From contig JANQPX010000064.1 in assembly GCA_028285265.1 (NCBI GenBank), positions 1-51,157 of the forward strand: DNA of 51,157 bases, in the 5' to 3' direction. Position numbers and translations under genes: made by a program. Every line of letters starts with the position of its first letter. Within the stretch, counting starts at the first letter, position 1. The notes beneath the pieces are model-generated. The model was not told the origin of the DNA, did no database searches, and saw only the letters and a program-made list of their open reading frames with translations. Below, one piece after another: positions 25,647 to 34,080 of the stretch. This DNA is from Geminicoccaceae bacterium (GTDB lineage Bacteria; Pseudomonadota; Alphaproteobacteria; Geminicoccales; Geminicoccaceae).

Positions 25647-27032
25647 GTGACTGACAACACCAGCTACGAGCAACATGCATCGCCCGAAGTGATCCCAGGC
25701 CTGACCGATGAGCTCATCTGGGCCATCCGGGCAGCCTTGGACGTTGGTGCGACGACGGAAGCGGCGGCACTTGCGTCGACCTTGCATGTCGCGGATCAGG
25801 CGGATCTCCTGGAGCAGCTCGGCAAGGAACAACGAGCGGCACTCGTTCTCGAGATCCGAAGCGAGCTTGATCCGCAGCTCTTGACCCATCTCGATGGTGT
25901 CGTTCGCGGTGAGGTTCTCGAGCAGCTTAGTCCGGAGGAAATCGGGGCAGCGATTGCGGAGCTTGAGACCGACGATGCGATCGATCTGCTCGAGGATTTA
26001 GAGAAGCCGAAGCGGAAAGCCCTGATCAAGGCGTTGCCGGTGCCCGATCGCGTCGCGATCGAACAAGGGCTGACCTATCCGGAAGACAGCGCTGGCCGGT
26101 TGATGCAGCGCCAGCTCGTGGTAGCACCGGCCTTTTGGACCGTTGGCCAAACCATCGACTATCTTCGCGCTGATGGCGACTTGCCCGATGAGTTCTACGA
26201 TATCTACATCGTCGATCCGAAATTCCGACCCGTTGGATCCATCCCGCTGTCGCGTATTCTCAGAAGCAAGCGCAAAGTGCATCTGAACGAACTGGTCATG
26301 AAGGAGCTGCATACCGTTCCTGTGGATATGGACCAGGAAGATGTCAGTTTCCGCTTTTCCCAATATGACCTGATCTCGATGCCGGTTGTGGATTCAGATG
26401 GCCGCCTACTCGGCGTCATTACCATTGACGATGTGGTCGAGGTGATCGAGGAGGAGGCGGAAGAGGACATCTTGAGGCTAGGCGGTGTTAGTGAAACCGA
26501 CATTTTCGCCTCCCCAATCAAAACGAGCGTCAGACGATTTCCCTGGCTCCTGATCAACCTCGCCACAGCTGTTCTCGCTTCGATCGTCATTGCGCAATTT
26601 GAAGGCGCGATTAGTCAGGTGGTTGCCCTCGCCGTGCTCATGCCAATTGTTGCCTCCATGGGCGGGAATGCCGGAACGCAGACATTGACCGTCGTGGTGC
26701 GGGCCCTTGCCGTTCGAGAGGTGACGGCAGCGAACGCATTTCGGGTTCTCTTAAAGGAAACGCTAGCGGGCAGTATCAATGGCCTCTTGTTCATGGCGGC
26801 CGGTCTCGCGGTTGCCTTTCTTTGGTATGGCGATCCCTTGCTTGGTCTGCTCTTCGGCATCGCCATGGTGACGACGCTGGTCGCTGGCGTTCTGGCCGGT
26901 GTGTGTATCCCGCTTCTCTTGGATAAGCTTGGTTTTGATCCCGCTGTGTCCTCTGGTGTCTTCTTGACGACGGTGACCGACGTCGTTGGTTTTTTCAGTT
27001 TTCTCGGTCTTGCGGCTTATTACCTGCTCTAA
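25647..27032 (+). CDS. mgtE: magnesium channel/transporter MgtE
   Basis: A 461-residue MgtE Mg2+ channel. It has an N-terminal superhelical domain (to about 145) with LEDLEKPKRKALIKALP, a CBS pair (about 150-270, ending FSQYDLISMPVVDSDGRLLG), a connecting helix, and five membrane helices. The pore motif region contains MPIVASMGGNAGTQTL. It lets Mg2+ flow in, gated by Mg2+ binding to the cytoplasmic domains. Start is GTG at 25647. It lies 14 bases after maeB and is probably co-transcribed; malic enzyme itself needs Mg2+, though a functional link is conjecture. Confidence 0.95.
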   Translation: MTDNTSYEQHASPEVIPGLTDELIWAIRAALDVGATTEAAALASTLHVADQADLLEQLGKEQRAALVLEIRSELDPQLLTHLDGVVRGEVLEQLSPEEIGAAIAELETDDAIDLLEDLEKPKRKALIKALPVPDRVAIEQGLTYPEDSAGRLMQRQLVVAPAFWTVGQTIDYLRADGDLPDEFYDIYIVDPKFRPVGSIPLSRILRSKRKVHLNELVMKELHTVPVDMDQEDVSFRFSQYDLISMPVVDSDGRLLGVITIDDVVEVIEEEAEEDILRLGGVSETDIFASPIKTSVRRFPWLLINLATAVLASIVIAQFEGAISQVVALAVLMPIVASMGGNAGTQTLTVVVRALAVREVTAANAFRVLLKETLAGSINGLLFMAAGLAVAFLWYGDPLLGLLFGIAMVTTLVAGVLAGVCIPLLLDKLGFDPAVSSGVFLTTVTDVVGFFSFLGLAAYYLL

Positions 27033-27308
27033 ATCCAATCGTCCGTAAGATGGCCTGCGCCCTTGGTCCAAGGGCAGCTGCTGTGCCCGCACGCATTGAC
27101 GGCATGGTGTTGGGGATCTGATGGAATCAGAGGTCCCTATCGCTTGCCGCAAAAACGTCACACTTAGATTTTAATTATCCTTTTGGTTGATATTTCGTTA
27201 ACCAATCACCGATAAGCTGCCTAATGCGTTTAGGAGCTCGGCGAGGGCGAGCGTCACGGTGATCAAAGCTCGAGTTCTCGGCGTTGATTGCCATCGAGGA
27301 GTTTGGCG

Positions 27309-28385
27309 ATGAGTGGCATGGGGCCGCGATCTGATGAAGAGCATAGGCAGGTCGTCTTCTTTACCGAGGAGGAGACCGGCCTTCGCGGCGTTTTGGTTCT
27401 GGATGACAATCGGCTTGGCCCCTGCGTCGGCGCCTGTCGCAGCCGCCCCTATGTCGACAAGGAACGAGCCACTGCGGACGCGATCCGCCAGGGCATGACG
27501 ACGACGGCTAAAGCCTTGCTTGCAGGACTACCGGTCGGCGGTGGCTGTATGGCGTTACTGAGTGACTCGTCCATCGGCATTCGGGCGGCGTCACCCATGC
27601 CTGCTATTGGCCGTATCGTGGACAAGCACGCCGGTCGCTATCTGCTGTTGCCCGATTTTCAAGGCGATCTGCATGACATGAATGAGGCAGCTGGTTACAC
27701 CAGGCATGTGCTTGGTCAGAGCGGCCAGCACGAGATCGATTCGGTTGAGGCCACGGCGCTTGGGCTTCGTATTGGGATCGAAGCGGCGGTACATCAGCAG
27801 CTCGGCCGTGACCACTTGATGGGCCTGCGCATCGGAATCATGGGGTTAGGCAGTGTCGGCTTTCGCCTCGCTGAGTTGCTTCGCCAGGAAGGGGCTCGTC
27901 TGACCGTTGCAGATCGTGATCCGATGCGAACGGAACGGGCGGTTCGAGCGCTGGGAATCAACTGCGTGGCGACCGAAGAGATTATTCACCTTGATATGGA
28001 CGTCTTCGTGCCCACCGCCGCCAAGGACACGATAGATGAGGGCGTTCTCTCGCATCTTCGTTGCAAGGTGCTCGCAGGGGCGGTGGATGATCCACTTAGA
28101 ACACCCACTCTCGGGGCGAAACTTCACGATCGTGGCATTCTCTACGCGCCGGATGTCGTGATCAATGCAGGTGGTTTGATCAGCCTGGCCCGCCCCCTAT
28201 CGGCGCTCGAGATGAAAACCCTGCCGGTGCTTGACGACATCAAAGCGATCGGCCCTCGTATGGCGGCGATCGCCAAGCGCTCAGCGCAGGAAAATCTGCC
28301 GACGACGGAGATCGTGACCTCCATGGTTGAAGATGCACGAGCAGCGCGAGTCGGATCTGGAACAGCAGAAATGTTGGCGAGCTGA
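27309..28385 (+). CDS. Glu/Leu/Phe/Val dehydrogenase homologue lacking the catalytic Lys
   Basis: A 358-residue protein with the full fold of leucine/phenylalanine dehydrogenase. It has an N-terminal substrate domain and a C-terminal Rossmann domain with IGIMGLGSVGFRLAELL, plus PDVVINAGGLISLARPL near the end. The first substrate-site Lys is present (Lys68, in MTTTAKALLAGLP). However, the active-site motif GGGKA/T reads GGGCM, so the catalytic Lys80 of leucine dehydrogenases is Cys80 here. The following Asp region (LLLPDFQGDLHDM) is kept. The start ATG at 27309 has GAGGAG eight bases upstream. Without the Lys, normal oxidative deamination is doubtful; it may be a different dehydrogenase or a regulator. 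Confidence 0.85.
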   Translation: MSGMGPRSDEEHRQVVFFTEEETGLRGVLVLDDNRLGPCVGACRSRPYVDKERATADAIRQGMTTTAKALLAGLPVGGGCMALLSDSSIGIRAASPMPAIGRIVDKHAGRYLLLPDFQGDLHDMNEAAGYTRHVLGQSGQHEIDSVEATALGLRIGIEAAVHQQLGRDHLMGLRIGIMGLGSVGFRLAELLRQEGARLTVADRDPMRTERAVRALGINCVATEEIIHLDMDVFVPTAAKDTIDEGVLSHLRCKVLAGAVDDPLRTPTLGAKLHDRGILYAPDVVINAGGLISLARPLSALEMKTLPVLDDIKAIGPRMAAIAKRSAQENLPTTEIVTSMVEDARAARVGSGTAEMLAS

Positions 28386-28409
28386 CACGCGCTGCCGGTC
28401 CGCTCGAGC

Positions 28410-30041
28410 TCAAAACTTTGAAATCTCGACCTCGAGATCCGTGATAAATTCCAAAAGCGCCGGCACGCCTTTTTCGGTCTGCTCAATACCGCGTTTGATC
28501 GCCGATATAATGTCATCAGGCTCGGTCACCCGTTCGCCATAACCGCCAAAAGCCCGTGCCATAGCGGCGTAGTCTCCCGAGATGTCGGTCGATCGGTAGC
28601 GCTCGGTCGAAACCGGCATGACCTTGAGCTCGATCGCCATGGAGAAGTTGTTGAACAGGATTGAGAGAATGGGGATCTTTTCCCGAACGGCCGTTTCGAA
28701 ATCCATGCCGGTAAAGCCGATCGCCGCATCGCCCCAGACATTAATGCAGAGCTTATCCGGGTGGGCGAGCTTAGCACCCATTGCTAGGCCTAGACCGTAG
28801 CCGAGCTGGGTCGTCTTGCCCCAGCCAATATAGGATAGCGGTTCGGTTGATTGCCAAAAAGGTGTGATCTGGTCCCGAGGGCTGCCGGCGTCATGGGTGA
28901 TGATGACGTTGTCGAGGTCGACGGTTTGCCAGAGATCATGGATCACCCGGTAGGGGGTCAGCGGCTTTTGATCGGATTGCAGCTTCTTGCGCCACTGGTC
29001 GAGCCAGGGTTTTCGGATCTCGTCAATCGCAGCGCCGACGACCTCGATCTTTCGATCAGTGCCTTTGACCATCGGTTCAATCGCTGTGTTCAGCGCCGAT
29101 AGAATGAGTTTGGCATCGCCGAGGAGCGCGTCGTCCGCTTCGACATTTTTGTTGAGATCCAAGGGGTCCAAGGTGGCGTGGATGAGGTGCTTACCCCTGG
29201 GGATGGTCACGCCAAAGCTTGTGGATGTGAAACTACAGCCGATACCGAAGATCAGGTCCGCTTCATGTAGCAAGTGATGCAGCGCCTTGGGCATCGCCAC
29301 GCCTCCCGCCCCGAGTGCAAGCGGGTGATTTTCGGGAAAGGCACTTTTGCCGGCGAGGCTGGTGCAGACCGGTGCCGCCAGAAGCTCGGCAAGGTGCTTA
29401 AGCTCATCCCAAGCCTTAGCGTAATGGATGCCTTGCCCTGCATAGATCACTGGGCGGGCCGCGCTGACCAGGCGTTTGGCCACACCGTCGATCGCATCGG
29501 GATCGGGACCCATGCGGTGGCTCTGGACGGGCTTGTAGTCGAGATCGCCTGGCAGGTCTTCGGCGAAGAGGTCCATGGGAATTTCGACGAGGACCGGCCC
29601 GCCGCGCCCATGGCGAAGCTGTGTAAAGGCACGGCGCATGATATCCGGGATGTCGACAGCTTTCGTGATGGGTTCCGCCGACTTGGTTATATGCTTCGTG
29701 TTGAGCACCGCATTGAAATTGGGCTGCACATGCGCGAGGTGCCTAGCATAGCCCATCGGCATCACCAAAATCGGCACGGACTCGCCGTAGGCCTGGGCGA
29801 TGCCGCCAAACGCATTCTCGGCGCCAGGTCCGTGCTGCATCACGAACACGCCGACCTTGTCGCCAGAAGAGAGGCGGGAATAAGCATCTGCCATATGCAG
29901 GCCGATTCGTTCTTGGCGACAGATGATCGGTCGAATGCCGATTTTGGCCGCCTCTTCCAGGAGATGATTGACGGGATAGCCGAACATCATCTCGACACCT
30001 TCGTCTTTCAGAATCCGGACGATCGCCTCCCCGGCCTTCAT
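28410..30041 (-). CDS. thiamine-diphosphate-dependent enzyme, acetolactate synthase superfamily
   Basis: A 543-residue three-domain TPP enzyme. The N-terminal pyrimidine domain carries the cofactor-activating Glu44 (CRQERIGLHMADAYSR) and MQHGPGAENAFGG. The central domain spans about 190-330. In the C-terminal domain the usual GDG of the TPP motif reads GDA (437-439, GDAAIGFTGMDFE), ending in FNN at 463-465. No regulatory subunit gene (ilvH/ilvN) is adjacent, so anabolic acetolactate synthase is unlikely. It is probably a 2-oxoacid decarboxylase or carboligase of unknown substrate. The start ATG follows GGGAGGGG. It converges on the leucine-dehydrogenase-like gene. Confidence 0.85.
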   Translation of the reverse strand: MKAGEAIVRILKDEGVEMMFGYPVNHLLEEAAKIGIRPIICRQERIGLHMADAYSRLSSGDKVGVFVMQHGPGAENAFGGIAQAYGESVPILVMPMGYARHLAHVQPNFNAVLNTKHITKSAEPITKAVDIPDIMRRAFTQLRHGRGGPVLVEIPMDLFAEDLPGDLDYKPVQSHRMGPDPDAIDGVAKRLVSAARPVIYAGQGIHYAKAWDELKHLAELLAAPVCTSLAGKSAFPENHPLALGAGGVAMPKALHHLLHEADLIFGIGCSFTSTSFGVTIPRGKHLIHATLDPLDLNKNVEADDALLGDAKLILSALNTAIEPMVKGTDRKIEVVGAAIDEIRKPWLDQWRKKLQSDQKPLTPYRVIHDLWQTVDLDNVIITHDAGSPRDQITPFWQSTEPLSYIGWGKTTQLGYGLGLAMGAKLAHPDKLCINVWGDAAIGFTGMDFETAVREKIPILSILFNNFSMAIELKVMPVSTERYRSTDISGDYAAMARAFGGYGERVTEPDDIISAIKRGIEQTEKGVPALLEFITDLEVEISKF

Positions 30042-30073
30042 GGCGGACCCCTCCCTTTGATCTCGTTTCGTTT

Positions 30074-30922
30074 ATGGAACGCCTTTCGTGGAAATTTGTC
30101 GAGTCATGGACCATGCCTGATTGCCTCGTCGCCTCGTCATCTGGCATGGTCTCGATTATGCAAGCAGCGCATTTTGTCCCGACCGACCTTGCCTCAAGCA
30201 TTCGGCATGCTGAGAGCTATCCCTATGCGCGGCCGGCCTGTTCCTATCTTTTCGATGGGGGACGGATGCTTCCTTTGCCGGACGATGCCCATCGAGACCG
30301 GTTGCCGATTATTGCCTCCGGATCGAACGCCGCACCAGCGCGTCTTTTTGCGAAGTTCGGAAGCGACCATCGAATCCCGGTGACACGGGCGGTTCTGCAA
30401 GGCTTCGCTGTGGTCTTTGCCGGCCACTTCACCTCCTATGGTGCCATTCCAGCAACGCTTTGCCCCCACCCCCAGATTGCGACCGAGGTCTGGATCACCT
30501 GGCTGACCCCAGAACAGTTGACGATCATGCATCAAAGCGAAGGGGTGATTGGCTGCCGCGAGGCGCATCAGCGCTACGATTTTGTGGACCTTGAAGGCAT
30601 CGAGCTGACCCTTGATCAGCACGCGCCCGTCAACCGCGCCGGCGCCTATTTGTCGAGGCGCATGTTGGCTCCGGAGGGCGATCCCATTCGGTTTGCCGAG
30701 GTCGCAACAAGCGACGGAGTATTGGAAGCCCGATCCCACAATGCAGCCCTAAAGCTCGTTGCAAGGCTACTTCAGCCGACAGTCCATTATCACATGTTTA
30801 TGCGTCAGGTCTTGAGCACGGTTGGTGCTCGTCAGGCGTTGTTCGAGAAGCTGACGCCCTATACGCTAGACCGTTCGGACTTGCTGACGCCATCGATCGT
30901 GGACGCGACATCAGCCACTTGA
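30074..30922 (+). CDS. conserved protein of unknown function, possibly cyclotransferase-like
   Basis: I do not recognise this protein of up to 282 residues with certainty. A central block, IIASGSNAAPARLFAKFG, then VTRAVLQGFAVVFAGHFTSYG and AIPATLCPHP with VWITWLTPEQL, recalls the order of motifs in gamma-glutamylcyclotransferase-like proteins: a GSN loop, a hydrophobic strand, a G-rich turn, then a Glu-containing segment. That comparison is tentative. There is no signal peptide or membrane segment. The start is uncertain: ATGs at 30074, 30113, 30146 and 30158 are in frame and none has a good ribosome site. It is divergent from the TPP enzyme and 31 bases upstream of the AroE-like gene, so probably co-transcribed with the latter. 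Confidence 0.68.
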   Translation: MERLSWKFVESWTMPDCLVASSSGMVSIMQAAHFVPTDLASSIRHAESYPYARPACSYLFDGGRMLPLPDDAHRDRLPIIASGSNAAPARLFAKFGSDHRIPVTRAVLQGFAVVFAGHFTSYGAIPATLCPHPQIATEVWITWLTPEQLTIMHQSEGVIGCREAHQRYDFVDLEGIELTLDQHAPVNRAGAYLSRRMLAPEGDPIRFAEVATSDGVLEARSHNAALKLVARLLQPTVHYHMFMRQVLSTVGARQALFEKLTPYTLDRSDLLTPSIVDATSAT

Positions 30923-30953
30923 TCAATGGCGCCGGCCTTAGGAGCTTTCAGAC

Positions 30954-31760
30954 ATGCATTACCCCAGCGGCAAAACTCACCTCTATGCCATCCTTGCGCA
31001 TCCTGTTGCCCATGTGCGCGCCTCGGAGTTTTATGGGCCAATTATCCAGGCGGAGAAGCGGGATGCCTTTTTGGTACCCTTGCATGTCTTGCCTGAGAAT
31101 CTCGCGCAAACGATACCTGTGTTGCAGAAGATAGGGAACTTAAAGGGCGTGATTCTCACCATCCCTCATAAAGAGGCGATGGCCGAACTCTGTCATGACA
31201 TGGGTCCGGCCGGCCAACTGGCCGATGCGGTGAACACCGTCAGATTCGAGGCGGATGGCCGCTTAGTGGGTGATCATTTCGACGGGGTCGGCTTTGTCAA
31301 TGCAGCGCGCGCCCATGGTATTGAACCGAGGGGCTCCAGAGTCCTGATGCTTGGCGCTGGAGGAGCGGCTCGCGCGATCGCTTTCTCGCTTGCCGATGAA
31401 GGGGCGGCGGCCATCACCATTTCAAACCGAACCGAAAGCCGAGCGCGCGATCTTGCCGCCATTGTTCAAGCCGTCTTCGAGGATGTTGAGGTGAAGGCGG
31501 GACCTGCTGATGCAACCGGTCATGACCTCATCGTGAACTGCACATCGCTCGGGCTCAAACCGAACGATCCTATGCCTCTTGATCCCGCGACGCTGACATC
31601 GGACATGCGCTTTTTCGATATCATCGCACCTCGTGACACGGAGATCATGGAGAAAGCACGGGATATCGGACTTGCGAAGGTCGTCGGTGGCCGACCGATG
31701 GTCGAGCATCAGGTGGTCGCGCAGCTGAATTTTCTAGGGGCGCCGAGGATGGAGACTTAG
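30954..31760 (+). CDS. shikimate dehydrogenase family protein (AroE-like)
   Basis: A 268-residue AroE-superfamily oxidoreductase. The N-terminal domain keeps the catalytic Lys in TIPHKE and the Asp in GDHFDGVGF. The Rossmann domain has VLMLGAGGAARAIAFSL and the NADP-type SNRTESRARDLA. The shikimate-binding Ser-x-Ser of true AroE (HSxSP near the N-terminus) is absent; this copy reads AHPVAHVRASEF, and GDNTDG reads GDHFDG. Those changes argue against shikimate as the substrate and for a different cyclic or branched hydroxy-acid. AGGAG precedes the ATG. Neighbours are metabolic rather than aromatic-biosynthetic. Confidence 0.82.
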   Translation: MHYPSGKTHLYAILAHPVAHVRASEFYGPIIQAEKRDAFLVPLHVLPENLAQTIPVLQKIGNLKGVILTIPHKEAMAELCHDMGPAGQLADAVNTVRFEADGRLVGDHFDGVGFVNAARAHGIEPRGSRVLMLGAGGAARAIAFSLADEGAAAITISNRTESRARDLAAIVQAVFEDVEVKAGPADATGHDLIVNCTSLGLKPNDPMPLDPATLTSDMRFFDIIAPRDTEIMEKARDIGLAKVVGGRPMVEHQVVAQLNFLGAPRMET

Positions 31761-32071
31761 CGTTTCTTCTAGAAAAAGAACGAGCGATCCTTGAACATCC
31801 CTCAGGCATAGATCGCCACCTGGTGCTACCCGGACGGACAAGACGGCATCAAGCGTTTGTGGGACCCGTCACCAGTATAGGGCAGGGCGGGCTACCCTAG
31901 ATGCTCATGTCACCTGTCGCGGACGTCGTGCAGGGCTGAAGCGCGTCGACCTCAAGAGATCCAGTAGATGGGTCGGCACGTCGTGGCGTCGCCCCTCCTG
32001 CAGGATCTGAGCAGACAACGATACAGTGGCCCTGAATCCCATCGCTAGGACGCGTCAGGACATTCGTCGCG
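31761..32071. other. intergenic region between convergent genes
   Basis: About 311 bases separate the AroE-like gene from the end of the sucD-like gene. No coding frame with family features is visible on either strand. I see no clear terminator with a T-tract. Confidence 0.5.
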
Positions 32072-32959
32072 TCAGGCCAGGATCCGATATGCAAGGGTTC
32101 GAGCGATGCCGGCCGGGGTTGGCATGACCTCAACCTTGGCGTCTTCCAGCGCTGCTTTCTTGCTGGCATAGCTGCCGCGGTCGCCGAGAACGATCGCGCC
32201 AGCATGCCCCATTTTCTTACCGGGTGGGGAGGCGCTCCCGGCGATGAAGGCGGCGATCGGTTTTGTCATACCGGCGGCATATTCGGCGGCATCCTCTTCC
32301 ATGGTCCCACCGATCTCGCCGACAAGAGCAATCGCCTCGGTGCGTTCGTCCTGATCCAAGAGGCGAAGCGCATCGGCCGTTGTGGTCCCGATGATGGGAT
32401 CGCCGCCGATGCCGACAAAAGCGGAAATACCGAGACCGGCCTGAACAAGGTTCAAGCAGACGAGCGTGCCGAGCGAGCCCGAACGCGACACCACGCCGAC
32501 ATTACCAGGCTTGAAGACACGTTCGTTGAAGGCCGGCATGAAACCGGCGAAACATTCGCCTGGCGTAACAGCGCCTGCCGTGTTCGGCCCCAGCACCTGA
32601 GCACCGGCATCGTCGGCTGCGGCGAGGACATACATGGTGTCCTGCACCGGCACATGTTCCGTCAGCACCACCAGCTTCTTGATCCCGGCTTCGATTGCGT
32701 CGAGCGCGGCGGCTTTGACACCCATTGGTGGGATGAAAAGGATCGAGACGTCGATCTTGTCATCCATATCTCGAAGGCTTTCGGCCGCATCGACAGCGCA
32801 TCCCCAGACCGGCAGATCGAGATGGGTTTCGCCGGCTTTCTTTGGGTTGACGCCGCCGATCACGACGGTGCCATAGTCACGCATTTGCTGGGCCCAGAAG
32901 GTCCCCTGCTTGCCGGTGATACCTTGGATCAGCACGCGCTCATTCCTGCGGACGATCAT
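32072..32959 (-). CDS. acid-CoA ligase alpha subunit, SucD-like
   Basis: A 295-residue homologue of the alpha subunit of succinyl-CoA synthetase (NDP-forming). It has the CoA-binding N-terminal domain (ITGKQGTFWAQQM, GVNPKKAG) and the phosphohistidine loop GHAGAI with His252. GPNTAG and SRSGSLG are typical ligase motifs. Together with the beta subunit encoded upstream (ATGA overlap) it should make an acyl-CoA from a carboxylate with ATP or GTP. Location behind a tricarboxylate-type importer and an acylating aldehyde dehydrogenase, away from TCA-cycle genes, suggests a substrate other than succinate, for example malate or sulfoacetate. Confidence 0.87.
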   Translation of the reverse strand: MIVRRNERVLIQGITGKQGTFWAQQMRDYGTVVIGGVNPKKAGETHLDLPVWGCAVDAAESLRDMDDKIDVSILFIPPMGVKAAALDAIEAGIKKLVVLTEHVPVQDTMYVLAAADDAGAQVLGPNTAGAVTPGECFAGFMPAFNERVFKPGNVGVVSRSGSLGTLVCLNLVQAGLGISAFVGIGGDPIIGTTTADALRLLDQDERTEAIALVGEIGGTMEEDAAEYAAGMTKPIAAFIAGSASPPGKKMGHAGAIVLGDRGSYASKKAALEDAKVEVMPTPAGIARTLAYRILA

Positions 32960-34080
32960 TTCGCGGCCTCCACGGCGGCTTGAACGGCGTCGTCCATCAG
33001 ATCGAACGGCTCGATGCCGAGCCGCTCGCGCACCATCGCGATGGCTTCGTCTTCTCCGGTGCCATGGATTGAGAAGACCACGGGTAAATCCGGTTTCAGC
33101 TCGTTCCAGGCTTCGAGAAGACCGCCGGTCATGACGTCGGTGCGGGCGAATGCGCCACAGAAATTCACCAAGAGACTTTTGACCTTTGGATTGGCGAGGA
33201 CGATCTCCAGAGCCGGTTTGCCCTTGGTGTAGGCGTCGCCGCCGATTTCAAGGAAATTCGCAGGCGCACCGCCATAGTGGCGAATGGCATCCATGGTGGT
33301 CATGGTGAGACCGGCGCCATTGGCGAGCACGCCGACCTCGCCGTCGAGCTCAATGTATTTGAGGCCATGCTCTTTGGCGCGCGCTTCGAGCTTGGTGAGC
33401 TTATCCGGCACGCCGTTCGCGGCCAGTTCCGGCCGACGGGCGAGGCCACTGTCGTCGACGGTAAGCTTGCAATCGAGCGCGATCAAGTCGCCCTTTTTTG
33501 TCAACACTAAAGGGTTGATCTCAATCAGTTCGGCGTCCGTGACCCGATAGGCATCGAAGAGCTTCAAGAAAAACTCGACCAGAGCGCCTTTCTCGTCGTC
33601 AAGACCCAGGACGCCAAAGATTTGCTCCAACAGCTCATCATCGACGCCTTCGCGCATATCGACGGGTAGATGCGCCATCTTGTCCGGGTGGTTGGCCGTG
33701 ATCTCCTCGACATCCATACCGCCTTCGGTGGAGAACAGCAGGATGGGCCCCTTGGTTTCCTGGTGATTGAGGACGGCGGCGTAGTATTCCTTGGCGATGT
33801 CGACGGCGGATTCTACTAGCACCTTTTCGACGACATGTTCGCCGATGGTCATGCCAAGGATGGAGCGTGCCGCCTCCTCGACCTGTCCTGGCGACGAGGC
33901 TTGCTTGATACCGCCCGCCTTACCGCGCTTGCCCGTAGGCACTTGCGCTTTGACCACGGCAGGGCCGATCTCGGCGGCAGCATTTCTTGCTTCTTCTGGT
34001 GTGTGGCAAAGCCGGCTTAGTGGCACGGCAATACCAGCTTCCGCAAGCAGGGGCTTGGCGGCGTGTTCCTCGAAATTCAT
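32956..34080 (-). CDS. acid-CoA ligase beta subunit, SucC-like
   Basis: A 374-residue ATP-grasp subunit. The N-terminus MNFEEHAAKPLLAEAGI, the ATP-site VVKAQVPTGKRGKAGGIK, DAELIEINPLVL, and FLEIGGDA are all SucC/malate-thiokinase hallmarks. It binds nucleotide and, with the alpha subunit, the acid substrate. Start and stop both overlap neighbours by ATGA, giving fixed subunit stoichiometry. In canonical SucC the corresponding loops read GGRGKAGGV and LDVGG; the differences in this copy (GKRGKAGGI, LEIGG) may matter for substrate choice. Confidence 0.87.
   Translation of the reverse strand: MNFEEHAAKPLLAEAGIAVPLSRLCHTPEEARNAAAEIGPAVVKAQVPTGKRGKAGGIKQASSPGQVEEAARSILGMTIGEHVVEKVLVESAVDIAKEYYAAVLNHQETKGPILLFSTEGGMDVEEITANHPDKMAHLPVDMREGVDDELLEQIFGVLGLDDEKGALVEFFLKLFDAYRVTDAELIEINPLVLTKKGDLIALDCKLTVDDSGLARRPELAANGVPDKLTKLEARAKEHGLKYIELDGEVGVLANGAGLTMTTMDAIRHYGGAPANFLEIGGDAYTKGKPALEIVLANPKVKSLLVNFCGAFARTDVMTGGLLEAWNELKPDLPVVFSIHGTGEDEAIAMVRERLGIEPFDLMDDAVQAAVEAAK

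Noticed and set aside
28410..30041. biosynthetic acetolactate synthase large subunit (ilvB)
   Set aside because: There is no small-subunit gene beside it, and the TPP motif and context differ from ilv operons.
28410..30041. sulfoacetaldehyde acetyltransferase (xsc)
   Set aside because: It would complete a sulfoacetate route, but the N-terminal sequence does not resemble Xsc as I know it and the protein is shorter.
29274..30383. 369-residue open frame crossing the TPP enzyme and its divergent neighbour
   Set aside because: It runs antisense to the TPP enzyme and then into the 5' region of another gene; no motif supports it.
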